Assembly: GCA_015501055.1 (NCBI GenBank) | Contig: JADNYV010000029.1 | Span: forward strand, 186,001-250,000 | Reading direction: 5' to 3' | Length of the DNA stretch: 64,000 nt | From: Mucidula mucida | Taxonomy: Eukaryota; Basidiomycota; Agaricomycetes; Agaricales; Physalacriaceae | In this document: piece by piece, positions 23,701 through 34,396 of the stretch | Numbering within the stretch: position 1 is the stretch's first letter | Layout of the letters: each line of letters begins with the position of its first letter | The notes under the pieces: generated by a model | Told to the model about the DNA's origin: nothing | Database searches by the model: none | Seen by the model: only the letters and a program-made list of their open reading frames with translations | Translations under genes and position numbers: made by a program

Positions 23701-26700
23701 GCGCTATTCATTAGAACTTGAAAGTTATGCCACATGCTTAAGGAAAATTAATGCAAGTATGTGGTGTAGTAGCTAGCATAAGATAAAGGCATGCATAATA
23801 AAATATAAGCATGCAACATGTACACAAAACACAAAGCATGTGGTATATAGCTTGAGTAACTGTGACTAATTTAGCTTAGTTAGCTTGTCATTCACAACCT
23901 ACCATGATTGTCTTATGGTGGTGCGTGAATTCATTCACACAATATTATTTATGCAATATTGTCACTGTATTGCCTTTTTTTTTTAGATCTATCACAGAGC
24001 TAATTCTAGAATTCATAATCATTGGGCATTGTTAAAGTTACATTTGTACTATCTGATTTTTGTTCAATAAGGACCCCTAAAGGTAATTGCTGTGCTTAAT
24101 AACATGGAGCACTGAGAACTGCTTTATGCACTATAGATTCACAGTTTATAAAAAACTATAATCATAGACACATTAAATTATAAATAGAGTGTACAAGACA
24201 CAATAATACACATGTTACAATTTTACTGTTAGAATCATTACATTTTGCAAAATCTATACAAGAATTTGAATGATATAGTTACATGTATACTGTATACTTT
24301 TAACCATAGGTTTGCCAGGTGTAACATGTTATACATTAAACTTATATGAACCAAGTTTAATATTAGGCATAGAGCTCAGAAGCGTATTTGTGTACAGTTT
24401 GCAGAGGGAGAAGTTGAATATAAAATGCCTACATCCCATCAGCTCCTAGAATTGGTGGCGCGTAAATCGCACTTACAGCCCAGTGGGGTTAGCAAGGAAG
24501 AGAACCAAGTCCACTATTACAGACCCAAATTACCATATTTGGACATTCTGCTGCAGGCAAGAGCAAAAACTTTTGCTGTTTTAGGGTATTAAACCCTGAA
24601 ATTAATGTCTGTGATGTGTTATGGAAGGCTAAAAGTTTGGTTTGAAGGCCCATATAACATGTTATTTGAATATCTAGCTGAAAGTATACAGTACACAGAC
24701 CCTAAGCACTTTGAAGCTACTACAGTTTTAGGAGACTCTCTTACAACATAAAGAGACTTCAAGGTAGTTAACATGAACCTACGTAAATATGGCCAAATAG
24801 TCTTAACAAATTTATATAAAACTACAAGTGTACCTGAATATCAAATACTGTACTAACATAACCAGATCTTCATAGCATGTTACATATTATGCTTGTGAAT
24901 TAACTTATTGTTAGTTCACACAGGGTTCAAATTGCTTATTGAGAGTGGCAAGAGGCGGTGCACATAAAATTTCCACATTTGAGGTGATTTTGATAAATTT
25001 CTGGGCTGTTACATGTTATAGAAGGTAAATAGGTTCACTTCACAACACCCCATGATGTGTTATGTGAATTAGCAGTTATGTTAGTATAGTACCTAAGGTG
25101 TTGGCATTATATCAATATGCCAGAACTTTTGAAACACCCAGACTTTGTCTGAATAAAAATGAAAGACAGTGCATGAACAAGAGTCTACTACAAAGTGTAC
25201 CTACCCAAAAACTAGGAACATGTAACTTTAGAAACTTTAAAGCAGTATAAAAACAAAAAGTAGGTGAATATAAACTTCTATGTTAGTAGAGATAATGATC
25301 TACAAGGACTACTATTTCCTAAAATTAGCAAATCACCAATTCCTATTAAGCACACAATTGTGAATAATACCTTTGCTTTCATGTGCATTAAGAACATATT
25401 AGACCCAATACAAATTGCAAATAAGGATCAGTATATCTACTAAAGAAACCAGCATGGACATGAACCTCTATTCACATACTAGAAATATTGAATACTATTC
25501 TAAGAGCTAAGATTCAGATCTATAACTAGAATTAAGAAACCAGTTAATAAGAGACTAATTAAGACTTATAAGTATATTGCAAAGGTTTGAGAAGGCTAAG
25601 GCTTAACTCAAGCCCAATATGGCTATATCCTAGCTTATCAACATATTATATTAAATCTGTTTACAAGGTGCGTAGTATGCAGAACTTTAGAACTATGGAG
25701 TTTTAGAACTACAGTTATCTCTTGAATACAAGTTTTCCAAATAAGCAGTAGATTAGTAAGTAGTATTGTATTATTGGGACCTGGCCAGTACTATAAAAGC
25801 AACTGTACATTATTGTAAACAGTTAGTTAATCTGTACCCTGTATATTGCTTAGTTCATAGCAAATACAAGCATATCTTTTAACTCAAAACTAACATTTTC
25901 CAACATTAAGTTTAAGAACCTTAGAAAGAGAACCCCTTGAATATAAGTACCAGTAACTGGGAGTTCTTTAGATTAGTACTTTTAAGTCTTAGGAAAATCC
26001 TTGTAAAAGTCCCTCTATCCCTAGACAGAGTTTTAAACAACCACAACAAGTTATTAATTTAAGGTAACTTAAAAAAATGTAAAGACTTTACACCTGCAAC
26101 TGCTTTGGATTCATATAAGAAGTAGACTCTTAATGTTAGTTCAGAACAAGCTTGGTGTACATAGTGTTACTTTGAGACTATTGAAATTCCCAAAAATGTT
26201 TCCCAATAAGCATTTAGTTAGTTTAGGTGATTGAAAACAAGATGGTCAATGTACAAACAGTTAATCCCGTAACTTATGTACCTAGAATCTAAGGCATTAG
26301 CTAAAACAACTGGAACTTTCTTTTCTTCTGGAATCCTACAAGTTTTAGATTCTATACCTAGCCCTCTTCAACTTTGCACTTTATATTAGTTTAGAGAGTA
26401 TACCTTACACATTCGCTTAAACCTTTTTAAGTGAACAAAAAGATTTAACTGAAGTTGTAAATTGTTATGCGTGTTGAAGTCAGAACTTCTATATATTCAT
26501 ACAAGTTGCAGCAACTTGTTAGTATTTATACATTATCTTTAATAAGATTTCTTATTATATGTTTGGTTTGTGTGTGTGTTGTTTCGTGGTGTATTCCTAC
26601 ACTGCACATCAACAACAGTGATACTGGTGTTTAGCTATATAAATAGAAGGGCTAAACTAAGAGTATGAAACACATATTAACACAATGTAGGACAGCAAGA

Positions 26701-27950
26701 ACATAAAGTCTAGAATCTAGCCTGTTGTGGAGGTCAAAATAAGGCAACAAATTCTGCTTTAACCTTAGCAACACAATGACATGTAGTTACAGTCATCACC
26801 TATTTCACCTGTACTGCTAGTTGAACAACATATTTGTTTTATCATCCGGTATGGATTCTAAGCCCAAGGCAACAACTGGCGTAAGTACTAATTCTCATCA
26901 ACCATAAGTCTTGGTGCCCTTGTGTCCTTAATTCTCTTTGGTACAGTGATATGTTACAGGTATATATTTATACAATATTCAGGCTGTGTTTTAGCGCACT
27001 CTGCTTTTCCCATTGTTGATACCAACCGTTTGACTTTGTCTTGGCCCGGTCCTGATCTCCTACTTCCATCACAGTACTCCTGCTGCCGGCGCACAGCAAC
27101 TTCCTGTAACACTACGGAAGCGTAAGCACCCAATAAAGGATGCCTACTGCCTTTAAACAAATCCTCCTTGAACGCCAGAGAGCATACAACATGCACTCAT
27201 CTGGGATCTGCTGGGACTAACCTACATAGCTGAGGATTGGAAACCTACAGCATGCTACCAATTATTGACACAGGCTATGACAAGAGTCTGCTTTTTAAGG
27301 GCACAGCCATACTAGCTGTGAAGGGTAAATTACCATAATCTAGTAAGAACCAAGATGAATAGAGAGATTAAGATGGGAACAACCAGAAAAGTTGTCTCAC
27401 AATTGTTATTATCCCTTTGAAGGTGCTTGCCAAGGACCAGTGGTGGTGGGCATCCAAAGGGTCCGAGGCAGTCTGCTTGTTGTTGTTTGGTGGCAGCCTC
27501 TACCAGCCAACGCGTAGAAGTGTGAATGCTCTTTTTAATAGTGCTTTCCACATCGACATCTGAGCCTGCGGAGAAGCATGAACCACAGGTTTATATCATA
27601 TTCAAGTCCATTAGTGCAAATGCATTTTGAATTCATGTCAATAAGGATGCCTTTGCTCTGAGATCTGGAGCAGGACAAGGCATTTATGCGAATTGTCAAC
27701 ATGTTTTTTGCATCAATCCCCTCTAAATAACTATTTAGATAGATCTGCCAATGACCGGACACATAAATCGGAGTGTGTGTTTTGCTATTAGAACTCTACA
27801 ACTCCCCCGCCAAAATGTGAGTCACATCACAGTGACAAGTCGCGCACAGACATGGTCTTGCTCGTTCATCGTCGTGCAACAGTAAGAAACACTCACTCAA
27901 AGCCTGTCATCCTGAAGACACTCATATCATGGGATATACTAAGAGATGAG
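20744..27950. other. AT-rich, CpG-poor gene desert, probably decayed transposons
   Basis: About 7.2 kb with no open frame showing a known domain on either strand. Base composition shifts visibly to A/T, CpG is very rare (especially 23600-26700), and TpG/CpA-rich words such as ACATGTTATA recur. This is what old repeats look like after long cytosine-methylation-driven decay, but I could not identify a parent element. The block ends abruptly at the GC-richer hAT element. Confidence 0.6.
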
Positions 27951-27958
27951 CCCCCAAA

Positions 27959-28080
27959 TAGTAAATAGCACGGTATGGACGGTATGCGACGGTATGACGG
28001 GTCGGGTAAGTCATGGGACGGGTACGGTCTCCGGTCCGACATACCGTTGGTATACCGCCACACCGCCACATACCGTTGCC
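27959..28080 (+). repeat. hAT left terminus and subterminal repeats
   Basis: The terminus begins TAGTAAATAGCACGG. Several CGGTAT or ATACCG words follow within about 110 bp, a spacing typical of transposase-binding subterminal repeats in hAT elements. Confidence 0.7.
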
Positions 28081-31000
28081 TCAGAGGTGTCTCCTTAGTG
28101 TCACACCATGATCGAAAGGCTTAAAACTATATAGTATTATCTAAAAAATCAAATTCTACCTGACAAAACGACGAGAAGCCTAACAACCGAGTCATTTTAC
28201 TACTACCATGTCCGACGACGAGTACGAAGAGCAGCAGCCCCTGCCACCTCGTAAGCAAAATGCTAGCTCTCGTGTCCTCAAAGCAGAAGAGCACGAGGCC
28301 GCTTGTCGCAATGCATCCAATGCTGCTCGGGCCAAGAAAGCGAGAACATCGACTAATTCTACCACCCGCGACAATGCGCCACAAGCGGGCTCTTCCCGCT
28401 CCACCGGTGCTTCCACCAGCGAGGTCGACACTGGCCGTGGTATGCAGGGAACCCTGCTTAAGCACGGGCACAAAATTAGAGGTATGTTCGAGTCATTGGT
28501 CAAATAGGAGACTTACCAGAAAATATAGGTAATCGTCGTCGTCGTTCACCCTCCCGCTCGCGCTCCGACCACGACGGTGCCTCTGTCATCGACGTCGATG
28601 CCACAGACAGCGAGAAGAGCGCCGGCGAGGATGCAGACGGTGATGTCGCTATGGGTGACGCTACCAAGAAGTCCAAGGCCAGGAAGCAGAAGAACAAGAG
28701 CAAGGGCAAGAGGAAAGCCTCGGCCAAGGCTACGACCAAAGAGGAGTCCAACATGGAGTCCGAGGTCGAGACTGGTGACCCATTCCCGAACGAGGTCACC
28801 GACACTGATAAGGATGCACTTGGTAAGCGATGATATAATGACGAGGCAAATAAAACTTACCTAGTAATGCAGAGCATGCGAAGAAGAAGTGGACCTCCTT
28901 GGTCTACATCTTCTTCCAGGAGCCCACCGTCGAGATCGTCAATGGCCGCAAGGCCCACGTCTTCCGTTGCGGTGCTCGCGGCTGCAAACACCAGGTCAAT
29001 CGCTATCAAGACAATCGTGTCAACACCAAGGACCGTAACTCACCAAGCAATCTCCGGAGCCATGCCGTGACGTGCTGGGGAAAGGACACCGTCGTCGCAG
29101 CTGACAAGACGACGGCAGAGGGTGCTCGCGAGGCCCTCAAGAAGCACAAGAAGCATCCCGATGGCGATATCAAGAGCTTCTTCCAACGCCAGACGCAACG
29201 TACTGGTCGACCAACCTATTCCGACCGTCGTCATACACCTGCTCAAGCTCGGTTAGTTCTTCTTACAATCCAGAGAGACATTGTACTTACCCGTTGACGC
29301 AGTGCGCAAACGGCTCGATGGGTCGCCGAAGATGGACGTCCCTTCTCCATCGTCAGCAATGAAGGCTACCACAGCCTCCAGAAGACAGGCCGCCCGGATT
29401 ATTACATCCCACATCCGACGACTGTCTCACGCAACGTTAAACAGATCTACGCCATTACTCGCGGCGGCGCAATTAATAAAACGCTACAGGTATGTTAATT
29501 CTACGCACAAAAAATAAGAAATGGCACTTACCAAATGGTAGGAGTACGAGGGCGACTTGAGCTTCTCGTACGATACCTGGACGTCTCCGAATCACATCCC
29601 GTACGGCGCGCTTTGTGTCAACAGGCTTGCCGAGGATGGTACTATTGAAAGTTTCTTGTTAGATTTTATCGACCTGCCGAAGGTAGTTTAACGTACCTCT
29701 GTGAATAAAAGTTCGAGCATTTACATTCTCCTAGAGGCACACGGGCCTCAACATGGCGTTGCAAATCGCGCGCATTATAAATGAGTTTGGTCTGGGACAT
29801 AAGGTTAGTTGGCTCATTCATCTAACAAGTATTTGAGACTTACTTAGTTTCCAGTTCCTGTCCTTGACGATGGACAATGCCAGCAACAACGACACGTTGA
29901 CCGCCGAGCTCGAAAAACTCATCCCGTCGTTCCGCGGAGACAAGCAGCGAACAAGATGTTTCGCGCATACCATCAATCTCGTCGCGCGCGCATTCCTGCG
30001 TCTGTTCGATCCTCCCAAAAAGAAGAAGAAGACCAAGAAAACTGGTGCCGATGAAACCGTCAACAACAACGGAGAAGATGATGACGACGGCGAGGACGAC
30101 TTGGACCGGGCGGCACGCGAGCTCGACAAGTTGATGAAGGAATTGGAGGAAGAGGATGGTGAGGAGAAGGACGACGACGACGACAGTCTCGTTGACATGG
30201 TGGCGGAGCTCTCAGAAGCGGAACGTGCCAGTCTCGAAGAAGAGATCAAGCCAGTCCGCAAGGCATTGATCAAGGTACGTTCCAGGTCTTTGGTTTAATT
30301 CAGTTCGTTCGGGAATTCCCATGCTATCTCCGTGGACTTCTTGGGCGCTTACCTTACCTTCGCGTCTCTCTTTGACCTCTTGCCACAAATGATTCTGTTG
30401 CTCCAGTCGCAACTTTGTGTCGCGCTGCGGCCGCCGTTAGTACAACTCTGTGTCGTGCTATCCGGACAGTGCTCGCCACTGCACAGTGGCAGCCGACATC
30501 GTGCTCACCGGGATTCTTGTACGTGTTTCTGTCAATCCGTTACGTTAGTGACTGACAGCTGTGTGATTTGCAGCCTTTACAGTGTCCCGGCTGACATTGA
30601 CGAACTTTCTTGCTTTCTTCGCGTCTCCTCTTTTAACAGGTCCAAACGCTGTCCTACAAGATCATCAACTCGACAACAATTCTCTTGCCAGCGTGGAAGG
30701 AATTCCTGAAATCTCGTGGACGCGATGTCCTTATTATTCCCCGGGATGTTTGTATGCGATGGAACTCGACGTTTGACATGCTATCGTTCGTCCTGAAGTA
30801 TTGGACGGAGGTTACTGATTTTACTGCTGTGGCTGCCAATGGACTACGCAAATTTGAACTCGACGACGATGAGTGGGAAACGCTCGACTCTATCTGCGAA
30901 ATTCTGGAGGTGCGTTTATTGATAAGTTTCTCTCAGTCGCGATGATGTCTGACAACGGCCAGGTCTGCAAGCAAGGCACCCTGATCTTCTCAAAGGAGGC

Positions 31001-31299
31001 CGCATTACTCTCGCAGGTCATTCCAGCGATGGATATTATTGAGGATGTCTTTACGACAATGACGATCGAAAAGCCCGACCCAAACGACGCGAAGCGCACC
31101 ATTACCAAGACTTTGTCGCCGGCGCTCAAAGCTAGTATGGCTCTCGGACACGCAACTCTGAACAAGTATTATCGTCTGACGGACGACTCAGAGGTGTACC
31201 GCATTGCCATGGGTACGTTTTCGTTATTTTATCGACCATTTCTGACCTACGTTGCAGTTCTTTACCCGGAGTATAAACTCAAGTACTTCAAGGATCAGC

Positions 31300-31482
31300 T
31301 GTAAGCTCGACTATACCGTCGAGCCACTAAGTCGAAAGTCGCACGTTCGATAACTGGATCAAAGCGTCTTCGTTCGGGTCGAGGTCGAGGTACGGAAGTA
31401 AAGTAAGTAAGTACGTCCGATCGTTGTGTAGATCTAAGTATAGAGAAGTCCGATATGTCCGTTCTGTGTAAGCGGGCTTACA
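31300..31482 (-). repeat. Gypsy 3' LTR (183 bp)
   Basis: Begins TGTAAGC and ends GCTTACA, a perfect 7-bp inverted repeat. Reads as identical to the copy at 37003-37185. Confidence 0.95.
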
Positions 31483-31662
31483 CTCGCCCACCCTCTGAAA
31501 AAGAAAATGCAGCAAAAAATTTCAACTCAACATCAACCGGCGTCGGGTGCGTTAAAACCCAGTGGGAAAAAGCTACCGCGCTAACCCACTTCCCGAAACC
31601 GGTCATCATCTAAAAAGGTGCCCAGAGGGAGAGGCTCTGCAGATAGCGGCGATACCGTTAGG

Positions 31663-34374
31663 CTATCGCGCTGTGGTCGAACGTTCCTCCCATACGTCAA
31701 GGGCTTCGCAGTCGGCGAGTTCCGTGCGTGAGAGCCAGTGGTCGTGTCCTGCATCGTACCCTCTCCACCGGACAAGGTATTGACGGCCACGGCCACGCTT
31801 GCGTTCGTCAACTATCTTCTCGATGAAGTATTCTTCAAGCCCGTCCTCAGTCATTACAGGACCAGGTTGCGCGAGCTTGCGGGACGGGAACAAGCCGTCA
31901 TCGTTGGGAGTGTACCGCCGGAGGAGGGAGACGTGGAATGTCGGGAATTCATTTGACGTTGGTATGTCTAGGGTATAGGTCGAATGGTCAGTATCCTTGT
32001 CTAATATCGTGTAAGGGCCGTCGAAGCGGGGAAAGAACTTAGCAGCTCTCTTCTCGCCCTTCTTAGGTCCCTTGTTCGCGTAATTGCGTCGCCTGTGGAA
32101 GGTGGACAGTAGAACACGGTCGCCGATGTTGAAGTCGGGGTCATCCGCTCTGTGTTTATTTGCCGAAGAAGCCTGGCTAACTTTAGCAGCAGTTAAAGCA
32201 TCCTGTGCCTCGGCGGTGCGCGTATTCAGTTCATCGATAACCTCACGTGCCAGCTTCTCAGCGTCAGACAGAGTCTGTACCGTCGGTACGATTGGGGGCA
32301 TTGTTCTCGGTGAACGTCCCATCCGGAGTTGGAAACCAGAAAAACCCGTAGAGGCGTTGACAGTATTCATTATGTTGAATCGTATAATCGGGAGGCATTT
32401 TACCCATCCCTTCTGTTGGCGGTCGACGTAAAAGCGGATCGCCTCGTTAACGGACTTGTTGCTGCGTTCAGAAATGCCGTCGGATTCAGGATGGAACGCG
32501 GAAGACATCTTAAGCTTGATTCCGGATATCTGTGTGAACGCCTTCCAAAATTTTGAAACGAACAGTTTGTCGCGGTCTGAGAAGATGTCATCTGGTAAGC
32601 CGTTCTCGCAGTACCATTCGTTAAAGAATATTACAGCGAAGTCTTCAGCGGTGATATCGTTACGAGTCGGTATAATTCGAATATCAGAACCTAACCGGTC
32701 GGTCATTGTTACAATGGCGTTGAAACCCTCGTCTTCCGGTAACGGTCCGATGAAATCGATGCCCACTGAGGATCCACGGCTGTCGGGTATCGGTGAAGGA
32801 TGTAAAGGGCCCGCAGGTTTTGTTGTAGTCCCCTTGTTGCGTAGACAGTCCATGCATGCCGGGATGTAGGCTTCGCGAAGGTCTCGCGCCATGTTTGGCC
32901 AGTAGTAGGCATCACGTAGTGCGGCGTAGGCTTTGTCTCCGCCTGCGTGGCCCAGCGCGTCGTGCGCGGATCGGAACAGAGTTTCTCGTATGTCCCCGTA
33001 ACGCGGTATCAGCAAGCGGTCACCGATGTACCACAGACCGTTCCTTTCGGATACATTTGGTAACAGTTTCTCCCCGGAAGCGAACTTTGCGCAGAAGTTG
33101 TCCTTTGTGTAACCTTCCTTAATGTCGTCCACAATGCTCTTGTCCGCGGTGATTTTCAGTACGGAGGCTACAGCGGACGTGGTGCGCGGCGGCCAGCAAG
33201 CGGAGCGGTAGTCGTCGTCTGCGTCGAGGTCGTTGGGTTCGCAGTCATTCGGTGGGCAGTAACGAGACAAAGCGTCGGCGACAGTATTGTCGATTCCAGG
33301 GATGTATGTTATGGTAAAATCATACTGGGACATGGTTTCCATCCATCTAGCTTGTCGTCGTGACAGGTCGCGTTGTCCATCGAAGTTCTCCAGAGTGCGG
33401 TGGTCGGTGTAGACAATGAACTCATTCCCAATCAGGTCAGTGCGCCAGCGTTTCAGAGCACGAATTACCGCCAGCAGCTCTTTTTCGTGTACCGGGTAAT
33501 TCAGTTGGGCCTTCTTTAGCTGCATAGAATCGTAAGCCACAGGGCGTGCAGTTTCCCAGGTGGGGCCATAAGACAGGACGGCGCCGGTACGTAAGTCGCT
33601 AGCATCGCACGTCACAAAGATCTTGTTGACTCCGGAGGTATCATCGTGGTCAATAACCGTTAAGCATTCTCGGGATGTGACGATCTTCTTGATCGCATCG
33701 AAAGCGTTCTGGTGTCGAAGTGTCCATTCTGGAAAGGCAGCGCGGGCAGCGTCCGTCGTCAGTGGGGTCAGGATGGCGGTTTGCTCAGCGAGGCCGGGCA
33801 GGAAGTTTGCGAGGTAACGTACGAGTCCCAGGAAGGACAGTACTTCTGTCGTGGACTTGGGTGTTGACCAATTAATGATCTTCTCCGCTTTCTTGAAGTC
33901 AGCTTCGATTCCGCGTCGTGAGATGTGATGACCTAAGAAGTCAATATCAGTACGGAAGAACTGTGATTTCTTTTCATTGCAGTATAGCTTTGCCTTTCGG
34001 AGCGCGTCCAGGATGAGCCGAACGTGTTGTACGTGTTCCTCCAGAGTTTGGGACCATATGATAATGTCATCCAGGTAAACATGGCAGATAACGCCGATGT
34101 ATTGCCGCAGTGCGTCGTTGACACGGCGTTGGTGAACCGCCGGTGAGTTCTTCAGTCCCTGTGGCATCACTAGCCATTCAAATGTCCCGAGCGGCGTGTT
34201 GACAGCAGTGTACTTGACGGAATCTTCGTCCATAAACGTCTGAAAGAAACTGTCGGTCATGTCCATTTTAGAGAACCACTTTCCTTTGCCCGCATCTGAC
34301 AGTATCTCGTCGACACGCGGCATTCGGTAGTTGTCACTGATCGTATTCGCATTTAGTTGTCGGTAGTCGTTCAC
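31663..34374 (-). CDS. Gypsy pol: reverse transcriptase, RNase H, integrase, chromodomain
   Basis: A 903-codon open frame. RT has a MDMTDSFFQ-type start and the catalytic YLDDIIIW. RNase H has VTCDASD, an EKELLAV helix and YTDHRTL. Integrase has an HHCC finger (HDALGHAGGDKAY ... CMDCLRNKG) and a D,D,E core (GIDFIGP, FSDRDKL, DGISERSN). A C-terminal chromodomain (EEYFIEKIVDERKR ... YLVRWRGYD) places it among chromoviruses, whose chromodomain steers integration to chromatin marks. The first ATG is internal: the RT homology begins upstream in this same frame (AFLVPKADPNALPRWVND) and joins the gag-protease frame through a one-base shift at 34421-34425. Confidence 0.93.
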   Translation of the reverse strand: MNDYRQLNANTISDNYRMPRVDEILSDAGKGKWFSKMDMTDSFFQTFMDEDSVKYTAVNTPLGTFEWLVMPQGLKNSPAVHQRRVNDALRQYIGVICHVYLDDIIIWSQTLEEHVQHVRLILDALRKAKLYCNEKKSQFFRTDIDFLGHHISRRGIEADFKKAEKIINWSTPKSTTEVLSFLGLVRYLANFLPGLAEQTAILTPLTTDAARAAFPEWTLRHQNAFDAIKKIVTSRECLTVIDHDDTSGVNKIFVTCDASDLRTGAVLSYGPTWETARPVAYDSMQLKKAQLNYPVHEKELLAVIRALKRWRTDLIGNEFIVYTDHRTLENFDGQRDLSRRQARWMETMSQYDFTITYIPGIDNTVADALSRYCPPNDCEPNDLDADDDYRSACWPPRTTSAVASVLKITADKSIVDDIKEGYTKDNFCAKFASGEKLLPNVSERNGLWYIGDRLLIPRYGDIRETLFRSAHDALGHAGGDKAYAALRDAYYWPNMARDLREAYIPACMDCLRNKGTTTKPAGPLHPSPIPDSRGSSVGIDFIGPLPEDEGFNAIVTMTDRLGSDIRIIPTRNDITAEDFAVIFFNEWYCENGLPDDIFSDRDKLFVSKFWKAFTQISGIKLKMSSAFHPESDGISERSNKSVNEAIRFYVDRQQKGWVKCLPIIRFNIMNTVNASTGFSGFQLRMGRSPRTMPPIVPTVQTLSDAEKLAREVIDELNTRTAEAQDALTAAKVSQASSANKHRADDPDFNIGDRVLLSTFHRRRNYANKGPKKGEKRAAKFFPRFDGPYTILDKDTDHSTYTLDIPTSNEFPTFHVSLLRRYTPNDDGLFPSRKLAQPGPVMTEDGLEEYFIEKIVDERKRGRGRQYLVRWRGYDAGHDHWLSRTELADCEALDVWEERSTTAR

Positions 34375-34396
34375 CCAGCGCGGTAACGCATTCGGG

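Noticed and set aside
20744..27950. CRISPR arrays or bacterial-type operons
   Set aside because: None seen; intron-rich genes and transposon content are eukaryotic throughout the window.
29818..30273. 151-codon Ser-rich open frame on the - strand
   Set aside because: Antisense of the Asp/Glu/Lys-rich exon 7 of the hAT transposase.
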